Part shown: one piece after another, positions 15,553 through 25,455 of the stretch
Layout of the letters: each line of letters starts with the position of its first letter
Position numbering within the stretch: the first letter of the stretch is position 1
Origin: Bacteroidia bacterium
Lineage (GTDB): Bacteria; Bacteroidota; Bacteroidia; Bacteroidales; Azobacteroidaceae
Reading direction: 5' to 3'
DNA: 36,442 bases
Assembly (NCBI GenBank): GCA_025999935.1
Contig: BNXY01000026.1
Location: forward strand, 1-36,442
Made by a program: the position numbers and the translations under genes
Notes under the pieces: generated by a model
The model's database searches: none
Told to the model about the DNA's origin: nothing
The model's input: the letters and a program-made list of their open reading frames with translations, nothing else

Positions 15553-16719
15553 ATGAAAAAAATATTTTTCGTCATGGCTGTTTACAGCCTGACATTTACA
15601 GCTTGTCATCACACGCATGAAGGACATTCCCACGATGCGGCGCATGAACATGACGAGCATCAAGATGAGGAAGCGCATGAAAATATCGACGCCATTCATT
15701 TTGAAACAGAACAGCAGGAAAAAATCGTTTTTGCAGTAGAACATCCTGCTATAGAGACTTTTGGTCAGGTTATTAAGACCACGGCGCAAATTCAATCTTC
15801 CCAAGCGGATGAGGCGATTATTGCCTCCGGAACTTCGGGAATTGTAATTTTTCCCCAGGGAAATTTAACAGAGGGTAAGCCGGTTAATCCGAATCAGCCC
15901 TTGTTTACCGTTTCGGGCGCCGGATTGGCGGATAACAATTCCAATGTTCGTTTTACGGAAGCGCAGACGAATTTTCGGAAAGCGGAATCGGATTACAAAC
16001 GCGCCCAAGGATTAATCCAAGAAAAAATCATTTCCGAAAAGGATTTTCTCCAAATCCAAAGCGATTACGAAACAGCCAAAGCGGTTTACGACAACCTCTA
16101 CAAAAATTTCAGTAGCGGGGGACAAACCGTTTCCGCGCCGTTTGCGGGATACATCAAGCAGGTTTTGGTCGAAAATGGGCAGTTTGTGGAAGAAGGCAGT
16201 CCGCTTGCCGTCGTTTCCAAAAACAAATCTCTGATTTTGAAAGCGGATGTTTCGCCGAAATATGCCGCTTTATTGCCTTATCTTTCTTCGGCAACGGTTC
16301 GCGGCATGGATAAAATTACCTATTCTTTGGAAGAACTGAACGGAAAAATTCTGTCTTTCGGAAAATCGTTGAATAGTGATAATTATTTGATACCCGTAAG
16401 TTTACAGATTGATAATAAAGCCGGATTTTTGTCAGGCGGATTTGTAGAAGTCAGCCTGAAAACCCAATCGGGTAATCCGGTAATGACGGTTCCGGTTTCG
16501 GCTTTGACGGAAGACCAAGGGATATTTTTCGTTTATGTACAACTGAATCCCGAATCTTTTGAAAAACGGGAAGTGACCATTGGAGTGACCGACGGAATCC
16601 GAACAGAGATTCTTTCCGGTTTGAATAAGGACGAACGAATTGTGACGAAAGGAGCTATTTCGGTCAAATTGGCGCAATCGACGGGTGCATTAGACCCACA
16701 TGCAGGACATGTTCATTAA
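15553..16719 (+). CDS. RND efflux periplasmic adaptor (CzcB/CusB-like)
   Basis: The membrane-fusion subunit joins the inner-membrane pump to the outer-membrane channel. The ATG at 15553 opens a lipoprotein signal (KKIFFVMAVYSLTFTAC), giving 388 residues; an upstream in-frame start would put extra residues before the signal. A His-rich stretch follows the lipid anchor (CHHTHEGHSHDAAHEH) and the C-terminus ends DPHAGHVH, both likely metal-binding. A helical hairpin (about 130-190, FRKAESDYKRAQGLIQEKI), lipoyl half-motif (SAPFAGYIKQVLVENGQFV) and beta-barrel regions match the family. Eleven bases separate it from the pump. Confidence 0.92.
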   Translation: MKKIFFVMAVYSLTFTACHHTHEGHSHDAAHEHDEHQDEEAHENIDAIHFETEQQEKIVFAVEHPAIETFGQVIKTTAQIQSSQADEAIIASGTSGIVIFPQGNLTEGKPVNPNQPLFTVSGAGLADNNSNVRFTEAQTNFRKAESDYKRAQGLIQEKIISEKDFLQIQSDYETAKAVYDNLYKNFSSGGQTVSAPFAGYIKQVLVENGQFVEEGSPLAVVSKNKSLILKADVSPKYAALLPYLSSATVRGMDKITYSLEELNGKILSFGKSLNSDNYLIPVSLQIDNKAGFLSGGFVEVSLKTQSGNPVMTVPVSALTEDQGIFFVYVQLNPESFEKREVTIGVTDGIRTEILSGLNKDERIVTKGAISVKLAQSTGALDPHAGHVH

Positions 16720-16729
16720 TTAAAAAGGT

Positions 16730-19700
16730 ATGTTAAACAAAATTATAAATTTCTCGCTTAACAATAAGTTATTCATATTGTTAGCGGCAGTTTTGCTGAT
16801 ATTCTTCGGAGTTTATACAGCGAACAAAATGGATATTGACGTTTTCCCGGATTTGACGGCGCCGACGGTGGTTGTGATGACCGATGCCGGAGGAATGGCC
16901 GCCGAAGAAATCGAACGGCTGATAACTTTCCCGATTGAAACGGCGGTAAACGGCGCGACCGATGTGCGCCGCGTGCGTTCGGCTTCCAAGCAGGGCAACT
17001 CGTTTGTTTGGGTAGAGTTTGATTGGGGAACGGATATTTTCAAGGCGCGGCAGATTGTGAGTGAAAAAATAGCTACGCTTTCGTCGGTTATGCCCCAAGG
17101 AGTGCAACCGGTTTTGTCGCCTCAATCAAGCGTGATGGGTGAAATCTTTTTCATCGGATTGCAGTCCGATTCAACCCCTGCGATGGACTTGCGGACGATG
17201 GCCGAATGGCTCGTAAAACCCGCTATTCTGGCTACCGGAGGCGTGTCGCAAGTAACAATTATTGGCGGAGAGTACAAACAATATCAAGTGTTTGCCGACC
17301 CGCAGTTGATGAAATATTATAAGGTGTCGCTGAATGAATTGGCGGAAGTTTGTTCGGGAATCAGTGAAAACTCGGCGGGCGGCATTGTCCGAGAATACGG
17401 GAATGAATATGCGCTTCGCGGAATCGCACGAACACACGATTTAGACGAATTGGGAAATTCTATCGTGAAAACGAATGGCAATCAACCCGTCTATCTGGGC
17501 GATGTGGCGGAAGTGAAAGTCGGTGCAGCCGTGAGTATGGGGAGCGCCTCTCAAAATGCCAAACCATCGATTATCCTTTCCGTTTCCAAACAACCGAATG
17601 TCAACACCTTAAATGTTACGAAAAATGTAGAAAAAAACTTGCTGGAATTGCAGAAATCACTTCCTCCCGATGTGAAAATGGATACCAAAATTTTCCGTCA
17701 GGCCGATTTTATTGAAACTTCGGTCAACAATGTAGCGCGCGCCTTGCTTGAAGGAGCTATCTTTGTGATTATCATTCTTTTCCTATTTCTCGGCAGTTTT
17801 CGTACAACCTTGATTTCCGTCGTTGCTATTCCGCTCTCGCTGTTGGGGACGGTAATTGTCCTGCATTTGCTGGGTATGAACTTCAACACCATGAGTTTGG
17901 GTGGAATGTGTATCGCCATCGGCTCTTTGGTGGACGATGCGATTATTGACGTGGAAAATGTGTATAAACGCTTGCGGCAGAATCATCAAAAGCCCAAATC
18001 GGAACAGGAATCGTCCTTCAAAATCGTGTTTGACGCTTCCCGTGAAATTCGCGCTTCGATTTTGAACGCCACTTTCATCATTATCGCGGCTTTTACCCCC
18101 TTGTTTTTCCTTTCGGGAATGGAAGGGCGCATGTTGAAACCGCTGGGAATTACTTATGTCGTTGCTTTATTCATGTCGTTGATTGTCGCCATGACGCTGA
18201 CGCCTTTGCTTTGTAAAATGATGTTGTCGGGCGATAAGTATTTGAGTAAAAATGAAAAAGACAGTTTTGTGGCGCGGAATTTAGCAAAATATTATGAACG
18301 CTCTTTGAAATGGGCGCTTCGGCATAAAAAACCGGTAGTAATTTCGGCTATTACGCTGTTTATCATTTCTTTGGCTTTATTTATGAATATGGGAAGAAGT
18401 TTTTTACCCGATTTTAACGAAGGCGCATTGACCATTTCAGCCGTTTGCAAACCGGGTGTTTCGTTAGAAGAAACCGACCATTTGGGAATCCGCATGGAAG
18501 AAGAATTGTTGAGCATCCCCGAAGTCACAACGACCGCCCGCCGGACGGGTAGAGGAGAATTGGACGAACATTCCCAGTCTTCCAACGGAACGGAAGTCGA
18601 TGTGAAATATACTTTGGACAAGCGTTCCAACGAGGCATTTCTGGCAGAAGTGCGGAGCAAATTGACCGATATTCCCGGCATTGCCATCACTGTCGGGCAA
18701 CCGATTGGGCACCGCATCGACCACATGTTGTCGGGAACCCGCGCCAGTATTGCGATAAAATTGTTCGGAAGCGACCTGAACCGCTTGTTTTCCTTGGGAA
18801 ATAAGATTCAGAACACGATTGCGGATATTCCCGGATTGGTGGATGTGAGTGTGGAACAACAAACGGAAGTGCCGGAAATTCAAATCCGCGCCAACCGGCT
18901 GATGTTGGCCAGATACGGAATTACGATAGAAGACTTTAACCGATTTGTAAGTCTGGCTTTTTCAGGCGAAAAATTGGCGGAAATCTACGAAGGTCAACGA
19001 AGTTTCGATTTGGTTTTGAAACTAAATCCGGATTATACCACGACTATGGAAGGCATCAAGTCGGCTTTGATTGATACCGGAAACGGTGGAAAAGTGCCTC
19101 TTGAAGAAGTGGCGGATATTGTTTCGACCTTGGGGCCAAACTCCATCAGTCGGGAGAACGTGCAACGGAAAATCGTGGTTTCCGTCAATGTAGCCGGTCG
19201 CGATGTGGGCAGCGCCGTGAAAGAAATTCAAGAAACAGTAGCCTCCAAAATTACCTTGCCGGAAGGTTACCGTTTGGAATACGGCGGACAGTTCGAGAGC
19301 GCACAAAAAGCTTCCGGAACGTTATTGTTGACATCCCTGTTGGCGATTGGGATAATCTTTCTGCTTTTGTTTCAGGAATTTAGGAATATCCGTTTGGCAG
19401 CGATTATCCTTATCAATCTGCCTTTGGCGTTGATTGGCGGGGTATTTGCGGTATATTTCACTTCGGCAGTAGTAAGTATCCCGTCGATAATCGGATTCAT
19501 CACGTTGTTTGGAATCGCTACGCGGAACGGCATCCTGCTCGTCTCCAACTACCAACATCTGAAAGAAAAGAAAGTACCTTTATATGAACGAATTGTAAAA
19601 GGTTCGACCGACCGTCTGAACGCTATTCTGATGACAGCCATCACAGCTGGTTTAGCCTTGCTCCCCATGGTTTTCAACGGCGATAAACCCGGCAATGAAA

Positions 19701-19807
19701 TTCAAAGTCCGATGGCGACCGTGATTTTGGGCGGTCTGCTGACCTCCACACTGTTGAATATTTATATAGTACCTATGTTGTATCAAAAGTCTGAACCACG
19801 ATTTTAG
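16730..19807 (+). CDS. Heavy-metal efflux RND pump (CzcA/CusA family)
   Basis: A 1025-residue proton-driven inner-membrane transporter exporting metal cations. The N-terminus NLNNKLF-type TM1 region and DIDVFPDLTAPTV are characteristic, and the transmembrane proton-relay motif is DDAIIDVEN (402-410), placing it in the heavy-metal branch of RND pumps rather than the drug branch. Two periplasmic porter halves flank it, and the gene ends at 19807 with EPRF. Pump subtype and metal (Co/Zn/Cd or Cu/Ag) cannot be fixed by eye. The 3' end overlaps the GAACCACGATTTT repeat (19792-19815). It is second in an adaptor-pump-channel order. Confidence 0.95.
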   Translation: MLNKIINFSLNNKLFILLAAVLLIFFGVYTANKMDIDVFPDLTAPTVVVMTDAGGMAAEEIERLITFPIETAVNGATDVRRVRSASKQGNSFVWVEFDWGTDIFKARQIVSEKIATLSSVMPQGVQPVLSPQSSVMGEIFFIGLQSDSTPAMDLRTMAEWLVKPAILATGGVSQVTIIGGEYKQYQVFADPQLMKYYKVSLNELAEVCSGISENSAGGIVREYGNEYALRGIARTHDLDELGNSIVKTNGNQPVYLGDVAEVKVGAAVSMGSASQNAKPSIILSVSKQPNVNTLNVTKNVEKNLLELQKSLPPDVKMDTKIFRQADFIETSVNNVARALLEGAIFVIIILFLFLGSFRTTLISVVAIPLSLLGTVIVLHLLGMNFNTMSLGGMCIAIGSLVDDAIIDVENVYKRLRQNHQKPKSEQESSFKIVFDASREIRASILNATFIIIAAFTPLFFLSGMEGRMLKPLGITYVVALFMSLIVAMTLTPLLCKMMLSGDKYLSKNEKDSFVARNLAKYYERSLKWALRHKKPVVISAITLFIISLALFMNMGRSFLPDFNEGALTISAVCKPGVSLEETDHLGIRMEEELLSIPEVTTTARRTGRGELDEHSQSSNGTEVDVKYTLDKRSNEAFLAEVRSKLTDIPGIAITVGQPIGHRIDHMLSGTRASIAIKLFGSDLNRLFSLGNKIQNTIADIPGLVDVSVEQQTEVPEIQIRANRLMLARYGITIEDFNRFVSLAFSGEKLAEIYEGQRSFDLVLKLNPDYTTTMEGIKSALIDTGNGGKVPLEEVADIVSTLGPNSISRENVQRKIVVSVNVAGRDVGSAVKEIQETVASKITLPEGYRLEYGGQFESAQKASGTLLLTSLLAIGIIFLLLFQEFRNIRLAAIILINLPLALIGGVFAVYFTSAVVSIPSIIGFITLFGIATRNGILLVSNYQHLKEKKVPLYERIVKGSTDRLNAILMTAITAGLALLPMVFNGDKPGNEIQSPMATVILGGLLTSTLLNIYIVPMLYQKSEPRF

Positions 19808-19815
19808 TAAGATTA
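19792..19815 (+). repeat. GAACCACGATTTT repeat, second copy
   Basis: TGAACCACGATTTTAGTAAG plus GATTA-like bases match the minus strand of 15405-15428 with one difference. The pump's last codons (S-E-P-R-F and stop) are written by this repeat, so it has replaced or extended the native C-terminus. Confidence 0.5.
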
Positions 19816-19827
19816 GAAAGAAAAACG

Positions 19828-20994
19828 ATGAAAAAGTTATTATTTATACTACTGATATTCTGTGCATCTCAACTATATGCACAACAATCCGTGCTCGAAA
19901 AAATTGAGCAAAACAACACGGTTTTATCGGCTCTCCGCAAACAAGCTGATGCTGAAAAAATCGCCAATAGAACCGGTATTTATCCGGAAAATCCCGAAGT
20001 AGAATTTCATTATCTCTGGGGTAATCCTGCTGTTTCCGGCAACAGGGTCGATTTTTCCGCTACTCAAAGTTTTGATTTTCCAACGGCCTATTATTATAAA
20101 CGGAAAATTTCCGACACGCAAAATCAGCAATTGGATTTGAAATATTTGTCGGAACGGAAAAACGTTCTTTTGGAAGCGCAATTTATTTGTATCCGGCTGA
20201 TTTATCAAAACGCCCTTTCCCGCGAATTGGCCAAAAGACTCAGTCACGCCCAACAGATTGCCGCCGCTTATCAGACGAAATTTGACAAGGGCGATGTTTC
20301 GGTTTTGGATTTGAACAAGTCGAAAATCAATCTGTTGAATGTTCAAAAAGAATACGATTCGGCGGTTACGGAAAAGGATTTTCTATCAGCCGAACTGATT
20401 CGTTTGAATGGTGGAAATTCCCTTGATTTTCCGGTTGCCGAATTTTCGCCGATCTTGCTTCCCGGAAATTTTGAGCAGTGGTACGACGAACAAAAGGCAA
20501 AAAATCAGGGTTTGCAGTATTTGCAGCAGGAAACCGCTTTGAGCCGTAAGAACGAGAAATTGCAACGTTCGTTGAATCTGCCCAAAATTTCGGCAGGATA
20601 CATGAGTGAAAAAGTATTGACCGAACAATTTCAGGGACTTACGCTGGGCATTTCCATTCCTTTGTGGGAGAACAAAAATACCGTGAAGCGGATTAAAGCC
20701 CAAACGCTGGCCAATCAGGAAACCGAATCGGATGGAAATCTCCGGTTTTACAACGAATCGCAGGCGCTTTACAAGAAAGCCGTTCATCTGCAAAAGATTG
20801 CCAACGATTACAAACAAAGCGATTTATCGGACGATACGGTGGTTTTGCTGAAAAAAGCCCTGGATGCCGGCGAGATTTCCTTGATTGATTACATCCTCGA
20901 ATGGAGCATGTATTACGAATCGGTCAATAACCGGCTCGAAACCGAACGGGATTTGCATTTGACGGTTGCGGAATTGATGCAGTGGGAGTTGTGA
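19828..20994 (+). CDS. TolC-family outer-membrane efflux channel (CzcC/CusC-like)
   Basis: A 388-residue outer-membrane factor completing the tripartite pump. It has a signal peptide (MKKLLFILLIFCASQLYAQ), a long coiled-coil helical barrel (ALSRELAKRLSHAQQIAAAY; LNKSKINLLNVQKEYDSAV) and a strand segment typical of the beta barrel (LTLGISIPLWENK). Two homologous halves are visible, as is usual in TolC. Spacing of 20 bp after the pump indicates one transcript. It ends at 20994, followed by a repeat and the bidirectional terminator. Confidence 0.92.
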   Translation: MKKLLFILLIFCASQLYAQQSVLEKIEQNNTVLSALRKQADAEKIANRTGIYPENPEVEFHYLWGNPAVSGNRVDFSATQSFDFPTAYYYKRKISDTQNQQLDLKYLSERKNVLLEAQFICIRLIYQNALSRELAKRLSHAQQIAAAYQTKFDKGDVSVLDLNKSKINLLNVQKEYDSAVTEKDFLSAELIRLNGGNSLDFPVAEFSPILLPGNFEQWYDEQKAKNQGLQYLQQETALSRKNEKLQRSLNLPKISAGYMSEKVLTEQFQGLTLGISIPLWENKNTVKRIKAQTLANQETESDGNLRFYNESQALYKKAVHLQKIANDYKQSDLSDDTVVLLKKALDAGEISLIDYILEWSMYYESVNNRLETERDLHLTVAELMQWEL

Positions 20995-21007
20995 AAACAT
21001 ACCTGTC

Positions 21008-21028
21008 ATTGCGGGCTTGACCCGCAAT
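21008..21028. repeat. Palindromic intergenic repeat (GTCATT..GCGGG family)
   Basis: ATTGCGGG CTTGA CCCGCAAT is a perfect 8-bp hairpin preceded by TGTC and followed by CCCC. The same skeleton (GTCATT, hairpin, AATCCCC) is found inside the methylase gene at 31838-31875, so both belong to one repeat family, which is widespread in bacteria. Confidence 0.7.
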
Positions 21029-21043
21029 CCCCTAATGTCCGTA

Positions 21044-21089
21044 AAATTTTACTCCTAAATCCCCTTTAGGGGATTTAGGGGTAAAATTT
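21044..21089. terminator. Strong bidirectional hairpin between tolC-like and VIT genes
   Basis: Two 21-base arms (21044-21064 and 21069-21089) pair with one G-T mismatch around the loop TTTA; the core is CCTAAATCCCC / GGGGATTTAGG flanked by A/T runs on both sides. It lies between convergent genes ending at 20994 and 21096, so it should stop transcription from both. It may derive from a mobile palindromic repeat. Confidence 0.8.
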
Positions 21090-21095
21090 GATTTA

Positions 21096-24000
21096 TTAAA
21101 ACTCAAATTCCGCAACTTTGAGCAATCCGTCTCTTTCCGTATTTTCTTTCGACATTTGCAGGCAAACGACTTGACGTTGTTCGCCCCCGTCAGCGTATTT
21201 GCTGTAAATTTCCGCCATAATGGTAGAAGGACCTTCGGCTTTGACTTGCGAATCACCGTAGTAGTTGACAAATACTTCATATTTTCCTTTGATGGCTTTT
21301 TTCAACATAAACTGTTCGGGTCCATACCCTTGCGTAATATCTTGACTGATGCGTCCACCCATCGCTGTTTCCCTGTGACTGTAAAAACAAGTTTCGCCGC
21401 GCGGGTCTTTCACGTGCAAATCAATATCCGTATTGTTCATATTCCAATTGATTACCACGCGAATATCCACCGGCATCGCTTTGAGCAGTTTTTTATCCAT
21501 CGCGGCAGTATTCAGTTTGCTGTTTTTGGCTATCAGATGATTGAGTTCCGTCACAACGACTTCTTCAATTCCACAGCTTCGTGCATTAATGCTTTGTGCA
21601 TACGATTGTGTGAGAACGGAATACAAGCTATCTAATGCTGTTTGATTATGACCGTTATCTGCCAATGCCAGCGCATAATCGCGATAACTTTGCGGTTCCA
21701 TCGGTCGCCATTGAATCACTTTTTTGCAAATATAGGTTTCGAGGGCATATTCTTTGTATTCCTTTAAGCGATAGCCTAATAAACGGTAAAGCGAAGCATT
21801 TTCCAAATCTATATCGGCAATGGAAGTCAGTATCCGAATCGATTTTTCGCGGTCGTTGAGTTTGAAAAACCAATCCGCCATATCGAAATAGAACGTGGGC
21901 GTGTTGATATAATCCGGACGAAGTTTCAGGTAAATTTCGTAATCGACATCCGCTTTTCCGGTCAATTTCTTAGAATATTCATTGTCCTGTTTGATGGGAG
22001 CCAGTTTGATGACCGGTTGGGAAATGCTTTTATCTTTTGCAAAACCGGTAGAAATAAATTCCTTATTATCAACCAATTCTGCTTGGCTGTACATCATTTC
22101 TGCATCACTCACATCTTCATCAGCAACGATTACAGGAGGTGTAAATTGAACTGTTTCCATAAGATGCGGCGGATCAGGCGCTTCCTCTACAATAACTCGA
22201 TATTCTTGTATATCAGCAATATCTACTCTTTCTTCATAGTGTACATTTTGATTATCCGGTTGCGGATATTTCGGTTTTTTAGGCGTGAAATCCGTATTCC
22301 ACCATTCCTGTAAATTTTTAGCGGTAGCTAAAGCAGCATTTAAAAAATCTTGATGTTGGCGAAGTGTTTCTTCATCTTGCTCTTTTTTCCAACGGAAATA
22401 TTCGGCTTGCAATTCAGCCGGCGGAACGATATTATAAGTAATATAATCCTGTACGGTTTCAAGCACAATCAACGAAGTATTGCGGGTGACGATGCCGAAT
22501 TGCTGTCCGAGTTCCGTCAATTCCTCCTTGTTTTGCTCGTAGCGCATATCCAATTCGTTGATTTTTTTCTGCGCCCAGATGCGATGCACATTTCCCTGTT
22601 GCGCCGCCTCTTTGCTGTTCAGTTTTACCGTAATCCGCTTTTCGACCTGATTGTTGTAACCGAAACGCAAAGTCAAATTTGTATTATGGGTATCCAATAT
22701 TCCGGCAATGGAAAAATGTCCATGCACCGGCGTTGATACCGACGGATAAACTTCTTTTACATCATTATTCGCCTCTATTCCAAGAAAATGAAGTGTTTCA
22801 TACAATAATTCATTTTTAAGTGTAGCCGGAGCTAAAGCGTTCAGATTGATAAATTTACCATTCGTTTGCGCGGCAATCCATTTCATCGAACTGTAATCGG
22901 CTTTGGCAGAAGATACGATACAATGAATGGGATGATTTTTAATTTCCGTATTCAAGGCGATAAAATCGGCGTCGCTCAAAGTGGAAAGTCCATCGGAGAA
23001 AAATAAAAATTCGGACGAAATATTTTTCAATTGTATCGCGCTAAAATTTGTTCCGCCATCATAAGTGACTGATTCCAATGCTTTTCGTAAATTTGACCAA
23101 TCGCCGTTTTGGATTTTATATACACCGTTTTTAGTCAGCCGGTTATTCAATAAATAGAGCGAAACGGAAAGGTCTTTCTTTTCTTTGATAATCACATCCA
23201 ACACTTCCAATTCTTTGTTAATGTCGCGTTGCAAACCACTCAACGAAGCATCCCAGATAATACCCAATGATTCGCCCCATTGTTTTTTACGGGTTTCCGT
23301 TTTGGGCATACACGAGGCAACAAAATAATAACTTTCCGATGCCGATTGCATCAAAACCTGCGGTATTTCGGTCGGAGCCGGCAATGAGAAGACCAAGGCG
23401 CGGTCGGTTTGGTAATTTTTGCGCGTAAAGTTGGCTACAAAATTTTCGCCTTGTGCATCAAAAATAATTTCTTCCGACAATTTTTCTTCGATTCGAGGTT
23501 TTACCTTGCTTTTCCAAACGCTTGCTTTCAACGAGAAATTTTCGATAGCTTCTTGGTACGACATAGGCAAACGGTAGTAAAACGAACGGTTTATCACCGG
23601 CAATTCTTCTTCGTAACCAATAGAAATAGTGCGAGTTCCATTGGATGGAATAGGATAAATCCGGGTGCGGAAATTATTTCCTTCCACCCTTTCGAGCAAT
23701 CCCGGGTCAACGCGCCGTTGTTCGATTTCCTCAAAAACTTGCGTGGCTTTGGCTTTTTCAACCGGCACGGCTTCGCGCATTTTTCCGTTGATGTCCAATG
23801 CGTAATGGCTCACCGTAACGCCATCGGGTAAAGGAAAAAGCAATTCGCCTTCGAGTATTTTTCCCGTCCGGTTTTTGAAAACCATCACATACTTGGTGGA
23901 AGCGATATTCCCTGTAACTTCCACCTGAATATCAAGCGATTGGAGATATACTTCCGCGCTATCCGCTTTCCCGCCAATTTTCAGAACCGGTAATTTTGCA

Positions 24001-24155
24001 TCCGGCAGTTGAAGCAGCGTTTCCGTCACTTTCTGATTTACTTCTTGATTTTCCATTTGATTTGTTTTTGATTCGGGCGAGTTAATCGCCAATAAAGCGA
24101 CAGCGAATACCACTGTGAATATCAGGCTGCCGATTAAAGTTAATGCCGTTTTCAT
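21096..24155 (-). CDS. VIT / VWA / DUF2135 envelope protein
   Basis: A 1019-residue protein with an N-terminal membrane segment (TLIGSLIFTVVFAVALLAI), so probably anchored in the inner membrane facing outward or exported. A VIT domain follows (about 45-170; YVMVFKNRTGKILEGEL, FPLPDGVTVSHYAL), then a VWA-type domain with the metal-site motif DASLS (WDASLSGL, about 295), a long linker, a TPR-like helical part (about 760-870) and a DUF2135 domain at the end (about 899-1019; INWNMNNTDIDLHVKDP, CFYSHRETAMGGR). VIT-VWA proteins are adhesion or surface-structure proteins in other systems; the role here is unknown. It follows an ECF sigma and its membrane partner with its own ECF-like promoter (24181-24211). 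Confidence 0.85.
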   Translation of the reverse strand: MKTALTLIGSLIFTVVFAVALLAINSPESKTNQMENQEVNQKVTETLLQLPDAKLPVLKIGGKADSAEVYLQSLDIQVEVTGNIASTKYVMVFKNRTGKILEGELLFPLPDGVTVSHYALDINGKMREAVPVEKAKATQVFEEIEQRRVDPGLLERVEGNNFRTRIYPIPSNGTRTISIGYEEELPVINRSFYYRLPMSYQEAIENFSLKASVWKSKVKPRIEEKLSEEIIFDAQGENFVANFTRKNYQTDRALVFSLPAPTEIPQVLMQSASESYYFVASCMPKTETRKKQWGESLGIIWDASLSGLQRDINKELEVLDVIIKEKKDLSVSLYLLNNRLTKNGVYKIQNGDWSNLRKALESVTYDGGTNFSAIQLKNISSEFLFFSDGLSTLSDADFIALNTEIKNHPIHCIVSSAKADYSSMKWIAAQTNGKFINLNALAPATLKNELLYETLHFLGIEANNDVKEVYPSVSTPVHGHFSIAGILDTHNTNLTLRFGYNNQVEKRITVKLNSKEAAQQGNVHRIWAQKKINELDMRYEQNKEELTELGQQFGIVTRNTSLIVLETVQDYITYNIVPPAELQAEYFRWKKEQDEETLRQHQDFLNAALATAKNLQEWWNTDFTPKKPKYPQPDNQNVHYEERVDIADIQEYRVIVEEAPDPPHLMETVQFTPPVIVADEDVSDAEMMYSQAELVDNKEFISTGFAKDKSISQPVIKLAPIKQDNEYSKKLTGKADVDYEIYLKLRPDYINTPTFYFDMADWFFKLNDREKSIRILTSIADIDLENASLYRLLGYRLKEYKEYALETYICKKVIQWRPMEPQSYRDYALALADNGHNQTALDSLYSVLTQSYAQSINARSCGIEEVVVTELNHLIAKNSKLNTAAMDKKLLKAMPVDIRVVINWNMNNTDIDLHVKDPRGETCFYSHRETAMGGRISQDITQGYGPEQFMLKKAIKGKYEVFVNYYGDSQVKAEGPSTIMAEIYSKYADGGEQRQVVCLQMSKENTERDGLLKVAEFEF

Positions 24156-24180
24156 GATTTATTTTATTTTAAATTACATC

Positions 24181-24211
24181 TTATAGATGCAATTTATTTC
24201 AAAATTCCACA
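24181..24211 (-). promoter_or_regulatory. Candidate ECF-type promoter of the VIT gene
   Basis: On the minus strand TGTGGA (24211-24206) and CATCTATAA (24189-24181) are 16 bp apart, the same spacing as TGTCAT and CGACTAATA before the sigma gene. The expected start is near 24174, 19 bp before the ATG at 24155. Similarity between the two sites is partial, so the pairing is inferred. Confidence 0.4.
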
Positions 24212-24339
24212 AATGGGACAAAAAAATTTTAATACCGACTGTTGAAGATAAATTCTAATTGGTAAAAACCGTAATTATTCTTTTCAGGAAAGATAAGTAA
24301 CCAATTAGGCGCTTTTCCGAAGTGATAATTGTTTTCATT

Positions 24340-24930
24340 CTACTCCTCTTCCAATTCCTTCAATTCCTCCAAACTCTTTCGAATAGCCGCGATATTATTA
24401 TCGTAAATTCCTTTCCATGACCAATAAGTAAGCAATGTTACCAAAAGCAATAAGCATATCATAAATACCCAAATCTGCACAGAAACTTTACTTTCGGCAT
24501 AAGAAAGAATACACAATATTGCGAAAATTGGAATGTAAATGCGTGATGCGATTTTATCCCATTTTATATGAATATTGTATTTATTCATATAATAGATATT
24601 GTCATTGATGTTTTTTGAAAAATCAACTTTCATCAATCCGTGTAACTTATATACAGCCCAAATAATATAGATACAAGCAAATAGAATTGCGAAAATAATA
24701 GCGCTATTTCCCCAAAAACCATATTTAAAACGGTCAATTATATACACGCAAAAAGGAATGAAAACCAATAATATGCAGATTGAAAGCAGGTCATAATTTA
24801 TCAACTTGCTTACCGTTTTACTCGTTTTGCTTTGCATCATTTTCTTTAACAGGCTTTCTTTTAATTTCTCCTGTTTACTCAGCCGTTCGTCCAACGAACT
24901 CCATACATTTTTTAATTCATCTAATTCCAT
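24340..24930 (-). CDS. Four-TM protein paired with the ECF sigma factor (putative anti-sigma)
   Basis: The 196-residue protein has a charged N-terminal domain (MELDELKNVWSSLDERLSKQ), two TM pairs (about 48-65, 75-95, 130-145 and 150-168) and an acidic C-terminal coil (LEELKELEEE). The gene starts 12 bp after the sigma gene, in the place where a membrane anti-sigma is usually found. It has no zinc-binding anti-sigma motif, so the anti-sigma role is inferred from position and topology only. Confidence 0.6.
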   Translation of the reverse strand: MELDELKNVWSSLDERLSKQEKLKESLLKKMMQSKTSKTVSKLINYDLLSICILLVFIPFCVYIIDRFKYGFWGNSAIIFAILFACIYIIWAVYKLHGLMKVDFSKNINDNIYYMNKYNIHIKWDKIASRIYIPIFAILCILSYAESKVSVQIWVFMICLLLLVTLLTYWSWKGIYDNNIAAIRKSLEELKELEEE

Positions 24931-24942
24931 AAATTCATTTTT

Positions 24943-25440
24943 TTACTGATTTGACATTGTTTTAAGTTTCTCCTTAATTCGTTTCAGTTTTGTGGCCACA
25001 TTACTTAACGATAATCCGGTAATTTCGGCAATTTCCGAGTAAGATTTCTCTTCTAACCAGAGCAGAATAATCGCACGCTCCAAGGTTTTCAGTTGGTAAA
25101 TCAGGCGGTACAGTTCCCGAATATCTTCTTCCATACTATCCGGTTCGAAAGCGATATCTTCGGAAAAAGAAAGCGACACTTTTTGATAATGCTTGTTTTC
25201 CTTGCGCATTCCCGAAATACAAGTATTCAGCGCAATTTTGTAAATCCAAGTTGAATGGCTGCTTTCATTTCTAAATTTGGGAAACGCTTTCCAAAGGTTG
25301 GAAACCGTTTCCTGATAAAGGTCTTCCATCGGAAAATTTTCGGAAACATAAAAAGAGCAGACTTTATAAATGATTTTCTCATTTACCCGAACCATTCGGA
25401 TAAAATCGTTCTCAAATTCCCGTTGATTATGCTTACTCAT
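24943..25440 (-). CDS. ECF-family RNA polymerase sigma factor
   Basis: A 165-residue sigma-70 family protein that would direct RNA polymerase to a small stress or envelope regulon. Region 2 has FPMEDLYQETVSNLWKAFPK and TWIYKIALNTC; region 4 has LERAIILLWLEEKSYSEIAE and GLSLSNVATKLKRIKEKL, a clear helix-turn-helix. No extra domain is present. I start at the ATG at 25440; a TTG one codon earlier is unnecessary. The gene is followed by a membrane partner and then the VIT protein. The candidate promoter at 25456-25486 suggests autoregulation. Confidence 0.93.
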   Translation of the reverse strand: MSKHNQREFENDFIRMVRVNEKIIYKVCSFYVSENFPMEDLYQETVSNLWKAFPKFRNESSHSTWIYKIALNTCISGMRKENKHYQKVSLSFSEDIAFEPDSMEEDIRELYRLIYQLKTLERAIILLWLEEKSYSEIAEITGLSLSNVATKLKRIKEKLKTMSNQ

Positions 25441-25455
25441 CAATTGCTTTTTCTA

